Shown here piece after piece: positions 30,277 through 32,486 of a stretch of DNA of 32,486 bases (positions are counted from its first letter, which is position 1; the number at the start of each line of letters is the position of its first letter). This stretch comes from an uncultured Chloroflexota bacterium. Lineage in GTDB: Bacteria; Chloroflexota; Anaerolineae; Anaerolineales; Anaerolineaceae. The notes below the pieces were generated by a model, which saw only the letters and a program-made list of their open reading frames with translations, was not told where the DNA came from and made no database searches. The position numbers and the translations under genes were made by a program. The DNA lies in assembly GCA_902795255.1 (NCBI GenBank), contig CADBKS010000005.1, positions 1 to 32,486 of the forward strand, in the 5' to 3' direction.

Positions 30277-32004
30277 ATGAATAAACGAGAGCTTCAGGAG
30301 CGAAGGCGCCCGTTTGTCCGGGCGTTGTTTCAAAAGAATACCTTCAACCTTGCAATGACCTTGGCCGCTGCCTTGCTCAGCGCTGTGGGGGAACTTGTGA
30401 TCTCCTGGCTGATCAAGGCGGTTTCCGATCTGATCTCCGGGGATTGTCCGTATAGTATCGGTACGCTCCTGATCATTGCGGGCGGGACACTTGCCCTGTT
30501 TGCTTTCGGGTGGCTCCTCGACCGGATCTTTCTGTCCGCTTTCCGCTCGAAGGCTATGCGGCAGTACCGGGCATACGTGTTTGATCGGCTCATGGAGAAA
30601 GGCATTCAGGCGTTTTCCGGTGAAAACAGTTCGCTTTATATTTCCGCACTCTCCAATGACGTAAATACGATCGAACAGGAGTTTATCAACCGGATCCAGG
30701 GAATGATCCAGGTCGGTGTCGCGTTCGTCGGGGCGATCGGACTGATGCTCTGGTTCAGTCCCCTGCTGACCCTGATCGCCATCGGCTTTTCCCTGCTGCC
30801 GATCCTGGTTTCCGTCTTTCTTGGCAGCAGTGCGGCGAAGGCGGAAAAAGAGGTTTCCGATCAAAAAGAGCACTACACCGGCATGCTGAAGGACGTGCTT
30901 ACGGGCTTTGCGGTGATCAAGAGTTTCAAGGCGGAGAAAAGCATCATGCTTCTGCATGACGGCAGCAATGACAGCGTCGCCCGCGCATCGAAAAAACGCA
31001 CCCGGGTCAATGTGAATGTATCCTATGCCTCCAGCCTCGCGGGCGGTGTGCTGCAGTTCGGTGTATTTTTTGTGGCTGCCGCGCTGGCGCTTTCCGGGAA
31101 GAATATCACAGCGGGTACCGCCATTGTCTTCGTACAGCTTCTGAACTATATTCTGGCGCCGATCCAGACCTTTCCGGCCTTTTACGCCGGTGCGAAGGCA
31201 TCCTTCGCCCTGATCGATAAACTGGCGGAAGCCCTGGACCGGAATATTCCCGACGAAGGGGATCAGATCCCGCCCCGGCTTACCGATGGGATCTCGATCC
31301 GCGGTCTCAGTTTCGCCTATGAGGAAGGCAGACCTGTTTTGGAGAACGTCGATATGGATCTGCAGGCCGGCGGCTGCTACGCGCTGGTGGGCGGTTCCGG
31401 CAGCGGGAAGTCCACGCTCCTGAATCTGCTCATGTCTTCCTCTTCAGACTATCGGGGCGAGATTCGTTATGACGGAAAAGAGCTGAAAACCATTTCCGCG
31501 GGCTCGCTTTATGATCTTGTGTCCATCATTCAGCAAAATGTTTTTGTGTTCAACAGCACCATCCGCGACAATATCACCATGTTTTCCGCATTTCCTGAGG
31601 AGGAGATCGGCCGGGCGGTGCGTCTGTCCGGGCTGAAGAAACTGGTGGATGAAAAAGGCGCGGATCATCTCTGCGGCGAAAACGGTTCCGGACTTTCCGG
31701 CGGTGAGCGGCAGCGGATCTCCATTGCTCGGGCGCTGCTGCGGAAAACGCCCGTGCTGTTTGTGGATGAAGCCACGGCGAGCCTGGACGCCGCAACCTCT
31801 TTTGAGGTGCTGGATGCGATCCTGAAGCTGGACGGTTATACCCGCGTGATCGTCACGCATGACCTTGACGAAAACATTCTGAAGCGATGCACCGGCCTGT
31901 TTGTGCTGAAAAACGGAACGGTTTCGGAAAGAGGAACGTTTGATGAGCTGATGGAACGGAAAGGCTACTTCTATTCGCTCTATACGGTCTCCCGGGAGGA
32001 ATAG
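30277..32004 (+). CDS. ABC exporter half-transporter (type IV permease plus ATPase)
   Basis: A 575-aa fused membrane and ATPase protein that would work as a homo- or heterodimer. The N-terminal part (residues 20-310) has six hydrophobic segments. ATPase motifs: Walker A GGSGSGKST (372-380), Q-loop QQ near 419-420, signature LSGGE (473-477), Walker B VLFVDE (493-498), D-loop ASLD, and H-loop His528. All catalytic residues are intact. An AGGAGG site lies just before the ATG. No second half-transporter follows, so a homodimer is likely. No substrate is indicated; drugs, peptides or lipids are possible. Confidence 0.93.
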   Translation: MNKRELQERRRPFVRALFQKNTFNLAMTLAAALLSAVGELVISWLIKAVSDLISGDCPYSIGTLLIIAGGTLALFAFGWLLDRIFLSAFRSKAMRQYRAYVFDRLMEKGIQAFSGENSSLYISALSNDVNTIEQEFINRIQGMIQVGVAFVGAIGLMLWFSPLLTLIAIGFSLLPILVSVFLGSSAAKAEKEVSDQKEHYTGMLKDVLTGFAVIKSFKAEKSIMLLHDGSNDSVARASKKRTRVNVNVSYASSLAGGVLQFGVFFVAAALALSGKNITAGTAIVFVQLLNYILAPIQTFPAFYAGAKASFALIDKLAEALDRNIPDEGDQIPPRLTDGISIRGLSFAYEEGRPVLENVDMDLQAGGCYALVGGSGSGKSTLLNLLMSSSSDYRGEIRYDGKELKTISAGSLYDLVSIIQQNVFVFNSTIRDNITMFSAFPEEEIGRAVRLSGLKKLVDEKGADHLCGENGSGLSGGERQRISIARALLRKTPVLFVDEATASLDAATSFEVLDAILKLDGYTRVIVTHDLDENILKRCTGLFVLKNGTVSERGTFDELMERKGYFYSLYTVSREE

Positions 32005-32082
32005 AAAAGGATCGTCCCCGCGGGCGGGTGAGTTTCACCGGATCCCGAAAAGAAAATATAAATCAGCCGGCCCCTGCAAAAA

Positions 32083-32108
32083 AACGCCCCGTCAGATGTC
32101 GGGGCGTT
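32083..32108 (-). terminator. Terminator between convergent genes
   Basis: AACGCCCCG (32083-32091) pairs with CGGGGCGTT (32100-32108). On the minus strand the stem is followed by seven T, so it mainly ends the GGDEF transcript; on + the T-run is weak. Confidence 0.8.
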
Positions 32109-32159
32109 CGTGTTTCAAATCTTTTTCATTCTGCTTTCCGGTCCGGGGAAAGGCAGTTG

Positions 32160-32486
32160 TCAGCGGCGGCTGTTTTTGTTCTCATACATCAGTGCGTCCG
32201 CGCGTTCGAATACCGCCGCGAATGTGCTGTCCCGGTCCGGGTCGAAGACCGCCAGTCCGCAGGCAATGCTGATCGTCCGGCCGTTAACGACTTCTCCGTC
32301 CTTTTCGGCCATCTGAGCCATCAGCTCCTCCCGGATCGCATAGTCCCCGCCGGTGAGGATCGCCGTGAACTCGTCGCCGCCGATGCGGTAGACCGGGCTG
32401 TGCTTGAAGACGTGGCAGATCAGGCTGCAGGCGCGGCTTGGGCCATGAAGAAGGTATATCGACTCCATGGTATTGACGGCATTGAC
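32160..32486 (-). CDS. GGDEF-domain protein (diguanylate cyclase), C-terminal part, cut by window edge
   Basis: 109 C-terminal residues, read from the window end to a stop at 32160. The signature RIGGDEF is intact and preceded by HVFKHSPVY; ISIACGLAVFD and ERADALMYENKNSRR are typical of the last third of GGDEF domains. The protein ends directly after the domain. No RxxD inhibitory site is seen before GGDEF. It would make cyclic di-GMP; the sensor part lies outside the window. The residues just before the motif (MESIYLLHGPSRACSLIC) diverge from the usual YGHxxGD-like region, so activity is uncertain. Confidence 0.88.
   Translation of the reverse strand, partial: VNAVNTMESIYLLHGPSRACSLICHVFKHSPVYRIGGDEFTAILTGGDYAIREELMAQMAEKDGEVVNGRTISIACGLAVFDPDRDSTFAAVFERADALMYENKNSRR

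Overview
The window looks like a chromosomal segment of an anaerobic, GC-rich bacterium, most likely an Anaerolineae-type member of the Chloroflexota. Three observations support this. The order rpoA-rplQ-truA-rplM-rpsI has no ECF-transporter genes, which Firmicutes usually carry between rplQ and truA. The adenylate kinase lid has the cysteine-poor NGHVFH form. S4 is of the zinc-binding CRLC type. Several accessory families downstream (radical SAM mobile-pair-B-like protein, CPBP protease, TetR and flavodoxin modules) are common in gut Firmicutes, so acquired content is plausible. The taxonomic call is an inference at moderate confidence.

Bases 1-10209 hold the tail of the spc operon and the alpha operon, all on +. 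The order is secA (partial) running in frame into rpsE, then rpmD, rplO, secY, adk, map, rpmJ, rpsM, rpsK, rpsD, rpoA, rplQ, truA, rplM, rpsI, ending in a strong terminator. The secA/rpsE junction is abnormal: SecA stops inside its helical scaffold region and S5 follows without a stop or an obvious ribosome binding site, and rplR and the rest of the upstream spc operon are absent. infA is also missing from its common place before rpmJ.

Bases 10210-16460 hold a structured intergenic region and leader. These are followed by a very large secreted Ala/Asp-rich protein with a SpaA/Cna-B-like domain and an oversized family-5 solute-binding protein. Both have signal peptides and probably share a transcript.

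Bases 16460-17160 carry no convincing protein gene. They hold two diverged copies of a highly structured repeat that, read on the minus strand, each end in a terminator-like hairpin plus T-run, so they may be small RNA genes. Next come an SGNH-hydrolase-like protein and an MBOAT O-acyltransferase (a probable envelope polymer acylation pair), then a stand-alone ATP-pyrophosphatase subunit of GMP synthase.

Bases 20950-27676 hold three small regulator-led units. The first is TetR, CPBP intramembrane protease and a small membrane protein, flanked by about 66-70 bp direct repeats. The second is an AbrB-like regulator and an MGT-like glycosyltransferase with a C-terminal membrane hairpin. The third is a paralogous TetR, a flavodoxin-fold protein and a flavodoxin-like protein with added membrane segments, flanked by two copies of a 33-nt palindromic repeat; a PrsW-like membrane protease follows. 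Each regulator gene has a sigma70-like promoter overlapped by an inverted repeat, which suggests autoregulation.

Bases 27717-32486 hold a DUF3592-like membrane protein, an orphan SPL-type radical SAM protein, a MazG-like pyrophosphohydrolase, a RibD-C/DHFR-like reductase, a type IV ABC exporter, and on the minus strand the end of a GGDEF protein cut by the window edge. No tRNA, rRNA, CRISPR array, transposase or phage gene was seen.
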